From assembly GCA_934621605.1 (NCBI GenBank), contig CAKTUZ010000041.1:1-14632 (forward strand): a DNA stretch of 14,632 bases, written 5' to 3'. Each line of letters starts with the position of its first letter. Positions within the stretch are counted from its first letter, which is position 1. The position numbers and the translations under genes were made by a program. Positions 6,423 to 14,622 of this stretch are shown here, one piece after another. The stretch comes from an uncultured bacterium. Its GTDB lineage: Bacteria; Vulcanimicrobiota; Xenobia; Xenobiales; Xenobiaceae. The notes below the pieces were generated by a model that worked only from the letters and a program-made list of their open reading frames with translations, had not been told where the DNA came from and ran no database searches.

Positions 6423-9377
6423 ATGAATATAACTAAGACTTTTTTGATTTCAGCTGCTCTGGTGATGAGTGCAGGCTCTCTTTCAGCAGCAGGATATTTG
6501 CAGAATGCCAATTTCCTGACAGTTCAGTTGAAACAGCATCAGAATTTTGGTCCTAATCAGATTCGCTTACAGATAGTAAGTGATAGAATTATCCGTGTGC
6601 AAGCTACTGCGGAGCAATCTTTCCGTAATAAGCAGAGCCTTATTATTGTGCCTCAGACGGGTAAGACCAATTATAAGGTAGAAGAGCAGGGGGATCATCT
6701 GGTTATCACAACTGCAGCCATGCGTGCCGTATTGAACGAGGCTACGGGGCAGATTACTTTCTACGATCTCAAGGGAAATGTGCTCCTCAATGAGGTGGCT
6801 CAGGGTGGTAAGACTTTTAAGCCTTTCACGGTACCTGATCGTGAAATCGGGGTTGATATCACTAAGGTTCCTGAGGAGCAGAAGCATGGATGGTCATGGC
6901 GTGCCCTCTTCGAAAGTCCAGACAACGAGGCTTTCTATGGACTTGGTCAGCACCAGAGTGAAGAACTGAATATGAAAGGAAAGAACGAAGACCTCTTCCA
7001 ATATAATACAAAGGTAAGTGTTCCTTTCGTTATCTCTAATAAAAACTATGGTATCCTCTGGGATTCTTATTCATACTGCCGATGGGGTAATCCTGATGAT
7101 TATCTCCAGTTGAACCGTGCCTTTAAACTCTATGACAAGGATGGAAAGGAAGGACAGTTGACAGGTACATACGTAGATAAAAACGGACAGAAAATCGTTC
7201 GTGGTGAAGACAGTATCTATTTTGAATATGCAATGCCTGAGGCTTCTGAGATATGCAATCAGACAGATAAGGGAGGTATTCAGGATCTCCCTAAAGGGTT
7301 TGCATTGAATGGCTCCAAGGTAGTTTACGAGGGTTATGTAGAGGCACCTACCAATAGCTTCTATCAGTTTATCCTCTACTATGCAGGCTATATGAAAATC
7401 TATATCGACGGCAAATTGGTGGTTCCTGAGCGCTGGCGTACAGCTTGGAATCCTAATTCCTTCAAATTTGAAACAGCTATTCAGAAGGGCGTGAAGACTC
7501 CTATCCGTATAGAATGGCAGCCGGATGGTGATGTATCCTACTGTGGTCTTCGTGTAGCTGCTCCTCGTTCTGAGGAGGAGAAGAAGCAATTGAGCATCTG
7601 GAGCGAGATGTCTCCTGATATGGATTACTACTTCATTGCTGGCGAGAATCTCGATGAGGTAATTTCTGGTTATCGCACTCTTACTGGTAAAGCTTCTGTG
7701 TATCCTAAGTGGGCACTTGGCTTCTGGCAGAGCCGTGAGCGCTATCAGAGCAGTGAGGATATCGAGAGCAATCTGAAGAAGTTCCGCGACCTGCATATTC
7801 CTGTAGATAATATCGTACAGGACTGGAACTACTGGCCACTCGATTCTTGGGGTAGCCATGAATTTGAGAAGAGCCGTTATCCTAATCCGCAGGCTATGCT
7901 CGATAGCGTGCATGCGATGAATGGACGATTCATGATTTCTGTATGGCCTAAGTTCTATGATACGGTAAAGAATTATAAGGAATTGGATGCCAAGGGCTGG
8001 ATGTATCATCAGGCCATCAAGGATGATATACACGATTGGCTCGGCTTCCGCGCTTCTTTCTATGATGCTTATGATGCTGGTGCACGTAAGATGTTCTGGA
8101 GGCAGATGGACGAAAATCTTTACTCTAAGTACAAGTTCGGAATTGACGCTTGGTGGATGGATGCTTCTGAGCCAAACGTCCGCGACTGTACTCCGATGTG
8201 GTATCGCAAGGCTCTTTCTGGTCCTACGGCACTCGGTACATCTACAGAATATTTCAATGCTTATAGCATCGTGAATGCTGATGCCATCTATCATGGTCAG
8301 CGCAGTGTGAATCCTAACCAGCGTGTCTTCCTTCTGACTCGCTCTGGATTTGCAGGCGAACAGCGTTACAGCACTGCTACCTGGTCGGGCGACATCGCTA
8401 CCCGTTGGGAGGATATGCGTGCTCAGATGACTGCCGGCTTGAATTATTCTATGGCGGGTCTTCCTTTCTGGGGTATGGACCAGGGTGGCTTCTGTGTAGA
8501 AAACCGCTATGTGGCTGCCCAGCAGGAGTTTGACAAGACTGGTAAAGAGAATGCTGATCTGAAGGAGTGGAGAGAGTTGCAGGCTCGTTGGAATGAGTTC
8601 GGTTGTTTCGTTCCTTTATATCGTGCTCATGGTCAGTGGCCTACTCGTGAGGTGTGGAATATCGCACCGGCAGACCATCCTGCTTACAAGAGTATCGTTT
8701 ATTACGATAAACTCCGTTATCGTCTCATGCCATATCTCTATAGTATGGCTGGTATGGTTCATTTCAAAGACTATACCATGATGCGCGGATTGGTTATGGA
8801 TTTCAATGGCGATGATAAAATCTATGATATCAAAGACCAATGGATGTTCGGATCAGCTTTGATGGCTTGTCCTGTGGGTGAATATCAGAAGTATTCTCGT
8901 AATGTATATCTGCCTAAGCAGAAGGGATGGTATGATTTCTATACAGGCAAGTTCTATGCTGGTGGTCAGACTATTGTTGCTGAGGCTCCATACGAGAAGA
9001 TTCCTGTATTCGTACCAGAAGGTGCAATACTTCCAATAGGTCCTGAGATGGAATGGAGCGATCAGAAGAAACCGGAACTTATCGACCTCTATGTATATGC
9101 CGGCAAGGATGGTTCTTATACGCTCTATGAAGATGAAGGAACCAATTACAACTACGAGAAGGGTAAGTATGCTACTATTGATTTCCAGTATAATGATGCA
9201 CAGAAGACCCTCACAGTGGGTGCCCGCAAGGGTAGTTTCGATGGTATGCTTCAGAAGCGCCGCTTCAATGTGGTCCTGGTTCAGGCTCAAAGAAATCAGG
9301 GCGTAAGCCTCGATAAGGCACCTAAGGGAAAGATGGTAAAGTATGCAGGACAGACTGTTACAGTTAAATTGAAATAA
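6423..9377 (+). CDS. GH31 alpha-xylosidase with PA14 insert, periplasmic
   Basis: A 984-residue retaining alpha-glycosidase, probably releasing alpha-1,6-xylose from the non-reducing end of xyloglucan oligosaccharides. A signal peptide (about residues 1-22, ending SLSAA) has no lipobox cysteine, so a soluble periplasmic location is likely. An N-terminal mutarotase-like GH31 domain (YGLGQHQSEEL near 172) is interrupted by a PA14 module (about 245-382; GQLTGTYVD to GDVSYCGLRVA). The catalytic barrel starts near residue 427 (YPKWALGFWQSRERY). The nucleophile is Asp580 in WWMDASEP, and the acid/base is Asp657 in TWSGDIATRWED. C-terminal beta domains complete it. Length, PA14 insert and motif context resemble CjXyl31A of Cellvibrio japonicus and the GH31 of the Bacteroides ovatus xyloglucan locus, from memory of those families. 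It is the first gene of the cluster, 108 bases before the GH2. Another alpha-glycosidase activity of GH31 is possible but less likely. Confidence 0.94.
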   Translation: MNITKTFLISAALVMSAGSLSAAGYLQNANFLTVQLKQHQNFGPNQIRLQIVSDRIIRVQATAEQSFRNKQSLIIVPQTGKTNYKVEEQGDHLVITTAAMRAVLNEATGQITFYDLKGNVLLNEVAQGGKTFKPFTVPDREIGVDITKVPEEQKHGWSWRALFESPDNEAFYGLGQHQSEELNMKGKNEDLFQYNTKVSVPFVISNKNYGILWDSYSYCRWGNPDDYLQLNRAFKLYDKDGKEGQLTGTYVDKNGQKIVRGEDSIYFEYAMPEASEICNQTDKGGIQDLPKGFALNGSKVVYEGYVEAPTNSFYQFILYYAGYMKIYIDGKLVVPERWRTAWNPNSFKFETAIQKGVKTPIRIEWQPDGDVSYCGLRVAAPRSEEEKKQLSIWSEMSPDMDYYFIAGENLDEVISGYRTLTGKASVYPKWALGFWQSRERYQSSEDIESNLKKFRDLHIPVDNIVQDWNYWPLDSWGSHEFEKSRYPNPQAMLDSVHAMNGRFMISVWPKFYDTVKNYKELDAKGWMYHQAIKDDIHDWLGFRASFYDAYDAGARKMFWRQMDENLYSKYKFGIDAWWMDASEPNVRDCTPMWYRKALSGPTALGTSTEYFNAYSIVNADAIYHGQRSVNPNQRVFLLTRSGFAGEQRYSTATWSGDIATRWEDMRAQMTAGLNYSMAGLPFWGMDQGGFCVENRYVAAQQEFDKTGKENADLKEWRELQARWNEFGCFVPLYRAHGQWPTREVWNIAPADHPAYKSIVYYDKLRYRLMPYLYSMAGMVHFKDYTMMRGLVMDFNGDDKIYDIKDQWMFGSALMACPVGEYQKYSRNVYLPKQKGWYDFYTGKFYAGGQTIVAEAPYEKIPVFVPEGAILPIGPEMEWSDQKKPELIDLYVYAGKDGSYTLYEDEGTNYNYEKGKYATIDFQYNDAQKTLTVGARKGSFDGMLQKRRFNVVLVQAQRNQGVSLDKAPKGKMVKYAGQTVTVKLK

Positions 9378-9380
9378 TCT

Positions 9381-9475
9381 AATCTCCCGCAGATTTCGCA
9401 GATTACACAGATCTTTTGTTGTTATCCCCAAGATGATAAATCTGTGAAAATCCGTGCAATCTGTGGGATTTTTTT
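9381..9475 (+). repeat. Long inverted repeat with T tract between GH31 and GH2
   Basis: The left arm (9381-9412) carries CRCAGAT three times at 9-bp steps (9388, 9397, 9406). The right arm (9440-9470) carries the complement ATCYGTG three times (9440, 9450, 9459), followed by a T tract at 9469-9475. The arms form a stem of about 30 bp with a few mismatches around a 27-base loop. It begins 3 bases after the GH31 stop and ends 10 bases before the preferred GH2 start. It could act as a leaky intrinsic terminator or as an mRNA 3' end stabiliser. Similar CACAGATTACACAGAT-type palindromes are, as I recall, scattered between genes in Bacteroidota genomes, so this may be one copy of a dispersed element. 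Confidence 0.7.
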
Positions 9476-9485
9476 GTCGATAAGA

Positions 9486-11957
9486 ATGAATAAGAAAATA
9501 ATATTTAGCTTAGCTTTGATGAGTGGGCTTTTCGCTCTTCAGATGACTGCCCGCGAACATCAGTCTTTTGATAAAGATTGGCTTTTCATTTTAGCCGATA
9601 GTTCTGGTATGCAGAAAACTGCGTATTCTGATGGGCATTGGCGAAGTTTAAATCTACCTCACGATTGGGCGATAGAGGGTGACTTCTCTCCATCAAATCC
9701 TTCGGGTGCCAGTGGTGGTGCTCTTCCGGGAGGTATTGGATGGTATCGCAAGCATTTCTCTCTGAATCCTCAGGAAAAGTACGACCGCTTTACCATCACC
9801 TTTGATGGCGTATATATGAATTCCACCGTCTTCATCAATGGTCATAAACTCGGTACACGTCCTTATGGATATAGTACCTTTGAATACGATCTTACACCTT
9901 ATATAAATAGGGAGGGCGATAACGTAATTGCCGTGAAGGTAGATAACAGCGACCAACCGAACAGCCGCTGGTATTCTGGGTGCGGTATCTATCGCCATGT
10001 GTGGATTACCAAGACCATGAAAGCGGCATATATTCCTCAGTGGGGACAATATGTTTCTACCACTCCGAAAGGTGATGTAAAGGTAAAGGTGGATTTTCTG
10101 ACTACTGATCAAAAGTTAAAGATTTCTGTAAGAAATACCATTTACGATGCCGATGGAAGAGTGGTGGCAAGAAGCCAGGGTAATCAGGAACAGAAACTCA
10201 AGGTAAAGAATCCGCATCGCTGGGATATTGGAAAGGGATACCTTTATACCTTGAAAAGTGAATTAGTGGCTAATGGAAAGGTTGTAGATGAGGCTACGAC
10301 TACTACTGGTTTCCGGGATGTGAGGTTTGATGCCAAGAAAGGTTTCTTCCTGAATGGAAAAAATATCAAGATCAATGGTGTCTGCGAGCATCATGATTTC
10401 GGATGTCTGGGAGCGGCTCTGAATGAGGACGCTATGCATCGTAAGCTCACTATTCTCAGGGATATGGGTGTAAATGCCATCAGAAGTAGTCATAATCCTC
10501 CTGCTCCTGAACTCTTGAATATGTGTGATTCGATGGGTATCCTTGTGATGGATGAGAGTTTCGATATGTGGCGTCGTAAGAAATCAAATGGCGATTATGC
10601 GCGTTTTTTTGATGAATGGCATCTACGCGATCTCTCCGATTTGGTAAAGCGTGACCGTAACCATCCGAGTATAATCATGTGGAGTATCGGCAACGAGGTG
10701 TTGGAACAATGGTCGGATGCAGCTGCTGATACGCTTACTCTGGAACAGGCCAACCTGATTCTGAATGCTGGTCATGATGCTTCTTCTCTGGCACATAGTG
10801 ATGAACTGAGTGTCAATTCGCTTCTTACTCAGCATCTCGCCAGCATTGTCAAGGAGCATGATCCATGGGGTAGTCGTCCTGTAACAGCTGGTTGTAACGA
10901 GCCTGATCCGAAGAATCATCTCTTTAAAAGTGGTGCTATCGACGTCATCGGATTCAATTATCATCACCAGTGGGTCAAGGATGTGCCAAAGAATTTCCCT
11001 GACAAACCGTTCATCCTTTCTGAAAGTGTATCAGCATTGCAGACACGCGGCTATTACATGATGCCAAGTGATAGTATCTATACTGCTCCTAAAGCATGGT
11101 GGTTACCTTATAGTGACCCTTCTTATAAATGCTCTGCTTATGATAATATGCATGCTTCCTGGAGTAGTACCCACGAGGAAACCTGGGATGTTGTGAAGCA
11201 TAACGATTTCGTAGGAGGACAGTTTATCTGGACTGGTTTTGATTATATTGGCGAACCGACTCCGTATGCTTATCCTGCACGCAGTAGCTATTTTGGAATT
11301 GTCGATTTAGCGGGTCTTCCTAAGGATAGCTATTATATGTATCAGAGTGAGTGGACGCAGAAGAATGTTCTCCATTTTTTCCCACATTGGAATTGGATTC
11401 CGGGTCAGACGATTGATATGTGGTGTTATTACAACCATGCTGACGAGGTGGAGCTATTTGTGAATGGAAAGAGTCTGGGCATTCGTAAGAAACAGGTTTT
11501 TAAGGCTGATAATGTTGGCAAGGAATATGAGAAATCTACAGAGTATCATGTGATGTGGCGAGTAAAGTTTGAACCGGGAGAAGTGAAGGCCGTTGCAAGG
11601 AAGAATGGAAAGCAGGTAGCTGTTCAAACTATCCAGACTGCTGGAGCTCCTGATCATATTGTTTTGAAAAAGACCTATCAAGGCAATCTTGCCTATGGAT
11701 TTTCGGAGCCAACAACTTTCGTAGAAGTAAATGTCGTGGATAAGGATGGAAATCTTTGTCCTCGTGCTGAAAATCAGATTTTCTTCTCTTCTGATGCCAA
11801 CATCCTTGGAACAGACAATGGATGTCAAACCTCTTTGGAGCGTTTTACCGATTCGAAGCGTAAGGCTTTCTTTGGAAAATGCATCGTAGTTCTGAAAGGA
11901 AAAGGTACACTTAAAGCACAGGCGCCTGATCTGAAAGAAGCAATATTGAAGTTCTAA
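9486..11957 (+). CDS. GH2 family glycosidase, probable beta-galactosidase, periplasmic
   Basis: A retaining exo-beta-glycosidase that in this context probably removes beta-1,2-galactose from xyloglucan side chains, exposing xylose for the GH31 enzymes. The ATG at 9486 (823 residues) is preferred: it yields a clean signal peptide, MNKKIIFSLALMSGLFALQMTA. The upstream in-frame GTG at 9444 lies inside the preceding inverted repeat and would add an implausible MKIRAICGIFLSIR. Domains: sugar-binding jelly roll (about 25-190, with LPHDWAIEGDF), Ig-like GH2 domain (about 195-285), TIM barrel (about 286-590), DUF4982-like domain (about 620-690) and a C-terminal GH2 C5-type domain (about 720-815). Acid/base Glu404 is in WSIGNE and nucleophile Glu513 in ILSESVS. 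The last eight codons and the stop lie in the first unit of a 29-bp tandem repeat. GH2 also includes mannosidases, glucuronidases and arabinosidases, so galactosidase activity is inferred from context and similarity. Confidence 0.93.
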   Translation: MNKKIIFSLALMSGLFALQMTAREHQSFDKDWLFILADSSGMQKTAYSDGHWRSLNLPHDWAIEGDFSPSNPSGASGGALPGGIGWYRKHFSLNPQEKYDRFTITFDGVYMNSTVFINGHKLGTRPYGYSTFEYDLTPYINREGDNVIAVKVDNSDQPNSRWYSGCGIYRHVWITKTMKAAYIPQWGQYVSTTPKGDVKVKVDFLTTDQKLKISVRNTIYDADGRVVARSQGNQEQKLKVKNPHRWDIGKGYLYTLKSELVANGKVVDEATTTTGFRDVRFDAKKGFFLNGKNIKINGVCEHHDFGCLGAALNEDAMHRKLTILRDMGVNAIRSSHNPPAPELLNMCDSMGILVMDESFDMWRRKKSNGDYARFFDEWHLRDLSDLVKRDRNHPSIIMWSIGNEVLEQWSDAAADTLTLEQANLILNAGHDASSLAHSDELSVNSLLTQHLASIVKEHDPWGSRPVTAGCNEPDPKNHLFKSGAIDVIGFNYHHQWVKDVPKNFPDKPFILSESVSALQTRGYYMMPSDSIYTAPKAWWLPYSDPSYKCSAYDNMHASWSSTHEETWDVVKHNDFVGGQFIWTGFDYIGEPTPYAYPARSSYFGIVDLAGLPKDSYYMYQSEWTQKNVLHFFPHWNWIPGQTIDMWCYYNHADEVELFVNGKSLGIRKKQVFKADNVGKEYEKSTEYHVMWRVKFEPGEVKAVARKNGKQVAVQTIQTAGAPDHIVLKKTYQGNLAYGFSEPTTFVEVNVVDKDGNLCPRAENQIFFSSDANILGTDNGCQTSLERFTDSKRKAFFGKCIVVLKGKGTLKAQAPDLKEAILKF

Positions 11958-12074
11958 ATGAGAAAGAAGCAATATTGAATTTCTCAGTCAGAAAGAAGCG
12001 ATATTGAAGTCCTAAATGAGAAAAAACGATATTGCAATTCTCAATCAGAACGAAACGAGATTCTAATTCTAAAC
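11933..12074. repeat. 29-bp tandem repeat spanning the GH2 stop codon
   Basis: Five units start at 11933, 11962, 11991, 12020 and 12048, each beginning GAAAGAAGCAATATTGAA or a variant. Odd units end TTCTAAAT, CCTAAAT or TTCTAAAC, while even units end TTCTCAGT or TTCTCAAT, which indicates growth by a 58-bp dimer. Unit 1 is coding (the final LKEAILKF and TAA of GH2); the rest fill the gap. Because 29 is not a multiple of 3 and the stop is in unit 1, copy-number change would not alter the protein. Later units are more diverged, with unit 5 the most. Confidence 0.85.
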
Positions 12075-12078
12075 TTGT

Positions 12079-12112
12079 AGTAATCAGGGGAATTTCTCTC
12101 TGATTACTTTTT
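12079..12112 (+). terminator. Terminator-like hairpin before the second GH31
   Basis: AGTAATCAG (12079-12087) pairs perfectly with CTGATTACT (12100-12108) around a 12-base loop, followed by T's at 12108-12112. It ends only 17 bases before the ATG of the next gene, and no good promoter fits between. It therefore probably acts as a partial terminator or attenuator within the operon, lowering expression of the last gene, rather than ending the transcript completely. Confidence 0.65.
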
Positions 12113-12129
12113 ATAAATATCTTGAAATC

Positions 12130-14547
12130 ATGAAAAAATCAATTTTAACCCTATGCACTTTGGCTTCTGTTATCATGAGTCAGGCGCAACTGAAAACTAA
12201 TAATGGCATAGAGTATCTGCAATGTCAGGCTCCCGATATGTCGGGTGACTTCTGTGATTTGGCAAATACCTATTTCCTCGCTGATAGTATTGCTGGATTT
12301 GATACGAATAAAGGCGAAGGATTGCTGAACTGGAAACGTTATCGTCTGGCTCCCCGTCAGGCTTTTAATCTGAATGGTTACTGGCCTGTTCGTATGCAGA
12401 TGCTTGATTTTCCGAATACTCAGTATGATAACGATCCTAACTTGAAAATCAAAATTCAGAAAATAAATAATCGTACCTTACGGGTTACTATCTTTACCTC
12501 ACCGATAGAACCGAAAATGAATGATGCTGAAGACCCTATGTTCTCGCCTGATTTTATTGCAGAAAATGCGGGCAATAGTAACAATCGTATAGGCAAGGGA
12601 AATTGGAATACTTCTGCATCGGCAAAAAGTATCGTATATAAGAATCAAAGTGGTGAACTGGAGATACAGAAATACCCATTTCGCTTGATCTTACGAGATG
12701 CACAAGGAAAGATACTTACTCAAACCCGACATATTATAGATAATGACAGTACGCAGGTAAAGCTACTACCGTTTAATTTCATCAAGCGAGGAAGTGATAA
12801 TTCTCGTAGTATCAATCCAGTTTTTATGCTTTCTCCGGGTGAACGAATCTATGGATGTGGTGAAAGCTTTACTTCCCTCAACAAGGTGGGGCAGAAGGTA
12901 AATATCTCTGTCGTAGATCCTCAAGGACCGGAAACTGATGGTATGTATAAGCCGGTTCCGTTTTATTTCTCTAATAGGGGATATGGATTTTTTATGCATA
13001 CGTCTGCTCCTACAACGGCAGATTTCGGAGCAAGTTATATCGGTGCACAACGCTTGTTCATGGGCGATGAGGTCATGGATTTCTTTATATTCTTTGGCGA
13101 ACCTAAAGATATTCTGGACCAATATACGCACGTGACAGGTAAATCACCCATGTTGCCGCTTTGGACTTTCGGTACTTGGATGAGCCGCATTTCTTATTTC
13201 TCTCAGAAAGAAGGTTTGGAAATCGCCCATCAGCTAAGAAGCAACCATATACCGGCTGATGTGATTCATTTTGATACAGGTTGGTTTGGAGTAGACTGGC
13301 AGTGTGACTATGAGTTTTCTAAAGATCGTTTTAAAGATCCAGTGGGTATGTTGAAAACCTTGAAAAAAGAGGGGTTCCATACTTGTCTTTGGCAGTTACC
13401 ATATTTTACTCCTAAAAACCGTTATTTCCATGAATTAGTGGACGAAGGGATGGCTGTCCGTAATGCGAATGGTACCTTGAATTATGAGGATGCCGTGCTT
13501 GATCTGAGTAATCCTAAAACAATCTCTTGGTATCAGGATAAGATAGCTCATCTTATAAAACAAGGTGTAAGTGTAATCAAGTGTGATTTTGGAGAGGCTG
13601 CTCCTTATGACGGACTTTATGCAAGCGGTAAAACTGGTTTTTATGAACATAATCTTTATCCGTTGAGATATAATCAGGCACTTTGGCAGGCCGTAAAATC
13701 TAATTCTGAAGAGCAGGAGGGCGTGATCTGGGCTCGCAGTGCATGGGCAGGAAGTCAGAGATACCCTTTGCATTGGGGAGGTGATGCGGCTACTAATGAA
13801 GTGGGAAGTGTTGGTATGTTGGGTAATCTCCGAGGCGGCTTGAGCTTTGGTTTGAGTGGCTTTTCTTTCTGGAGTCATGATATGGGTGGATTTGTTACTC
13901 AGAGTCCTGATGATCTTTATCGCCGCTGGTTGCCATTTGGATTTTTGAGTTCACATACTCGTGCACATGGTGCACCTCCTACAGAACCTTGGCTGATTAG
14001 CAAGGATTTTACTGATGCATTCCGCACATGTGCAGAAATGAAATATCAACTGATGCCGTATGTGTTTACACAGGCCAAGGAGTGTTCTGACAAAGGACTG
14101 CCTATGGTTAGAGCGCTCTTCGTAGAGTTTCCTCATGATGCAGGAGCGTGGCTTGTTGAGGACGAATATATGTTTGGCTCCCAAATCCTGGTTGCTCCGC
14201 TTTTAGAGAGAGGGCATCAGCGTTCTGTATATCTTCCTAAGGGAAAGTGGATAGATTATCAGAATGGAAAAGTTTATGAAGGTGGGTATCAGAATATCGC
14301 AATTCCTACCGCAGAAGAAGTTGCTGCATATTCAGAGAAATCTGGTCTGCCTAATGTAAGTAAGCCTGTACCTTGTATTATCTTAGTGAGGGATGGTAGT
14401 TTGATTCCGCAAGTTCCTATTGCGCAGAGTACGAATCAAATAGACTGGTCGAAACTTTCATGGAAAGCTTTTAAGGTAGATGCTCCTCTTTGCACTGGTT
14501 ATTTGTATAAGCCTGGAAGTTCTGAAATAGAGGTTGTTACACGCTAA
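12130..14547 (+). CDS. GH31 YicI-like alpha-xylosidase, periplasmic
   Basis: An 805-residue second GH31, of a different branch from the first. A signal peptide (about 1-19, ending MSQA before Gln-Leu-Lys) predicts a periplasmic enzyme; Cys9 is too early and lacks a lipobox. The mutarotase-like N-domain (IYGCGESFTSLNK near 240) leads to the barrel at about 342 (LPLWTFGTWMSR). Active-site motifs follow E. coli YicI: FDTGWF at 381-386, CDYE at 392-395, nucleophile Asp486 in KCDFGE, and acid/base Asp552 in RSAWAGSQRYPLHWGGD. Lys484, two residues before the nucleophile, matches the YicI pattern rather than the WxDMNE form of alpha-glucosidases, which supports xyloside specificity. There is no PA14 insert. 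YicI-type enzymes favour short substrates such as isoprimeverose, so it may act on the smallest products; alpha-galactosidases and other activities also occur near this branch. It is the last gene of the cluster, behind an attenuator-like hairpin and before a strong terminator. Confidence 0.93.
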   Translation: MKKSILTLCTLASVIMSQAQLKTNNGIEYLQCQAPDMSGDFCDLANTYFLADSIAGFDTNKGEGLLNWKRYRLAPRQAFNLNGYWPVRMQMLDFPNTQYDNDPNLKIKIQKINNRTLRVTIFTSPIEPKMNDAEDPMFSPDFIAENAGNSNNRIGKGNWNTSASAKSIVYKNQSGELEIQKYPFRLILRDAQGKILTQTRHIIDNDSTQVKLLPFNFIKRGSDNSRSINPVFMLSPGERIYGCGESFTSLNKVGQKVNISVVDPQGPETDGMYKPVPFYFSNRGYGFFMHTSAPTTADFGASYIGAQRLFMGDEVMDFFIFFGEPKDILDQYTHVTGKSPMLPLWTFGTWMSRISYFSQKEGLEIAHQLRSNHIPADVIHFDTGWFGVDWQCDYEFSKDRFKDPVGMLKTLKKEGFHTCLWQLPYFTPKNRYFHELVDEGMAVRNANGTLNYEDAVLDLSNPKTISWYQDKIAHLIKQGVSVIKCDFGEAAPYDGLYASGKTGFYEHNLYPLRYNQALWQAVKSNSEEQEGVIWARSAWAGSQRYPLHWGGDAATNEVGSVGMLGNLRGGLSFGLSGFSFWSHDMGGFVTQSPDDLYRRWLPFGFLSSHTRAHGAPPTEPWLISKDFTDAFRTCAEMKYQLMPYVFTQAKECSDKGLPMVRALFVEFPHDAGAWLVEDEYMFGSQILVAPLLERGHQRSVYLPKGKWIDYQNGKVYEGGYQNIAIPTAEEVAAYSEKSGLPNVSKPVPCIILVRDGSLIPQVPIAQSTNQIDWSKLSWKAFKVDAPLCTGYLYKPGSSEIEVVTR

Positions 14548-14583
14548 CAAAACTGATTTTTTTATTTTTCACAATATCTTTAA

Positions 14584-14622
14584 AAAATAACCAAGACAAA
14601 ATTCGTTTGTCTTGGTTATTTT
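14584..14622. terminator. Strong bidirectional terminator closing the cluster
   Basis: AAAATAACCAAGACAAA (14584-14600) pairs without mismatch with TTTGTCTTGGTTATTTT (14606-14622), a 17-bp stem with loop ATTCG. A and T tracts flank both sides, so it should work in either direction. It lies 36 bases after the last stop codon. No SusC/SusD or other PUL gene therefore shares this transcript downstream. Confidence 0.85.

Noticed and set aside
7071..8294. A 407-codon open frame on the minus strand inside the first GH31
   Set aside because: It is antisense to the GH31 catalytic core, which has intact motifs and a continuous frame. The translated sequence is rich in Ile/His/Leu/Arg with no recognisable domain, as expected of a shadow frame.
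9444..9485. Upstream GTG start for GH2
   Set aside because: It lies within the right arm of the inverted repeat and puts a non-signal-like segment ahead of a good signal peptide that begins at the ATG at 9486.
12130..12156. Lipoprotein signal on the second GH31 because of Cys9
   Set aside because: The cysteine is too close to the N-terminus, sits inside the hydrophobic stretch and lacks a lipobox, whereas a normal cleavage site follows at MSQA.
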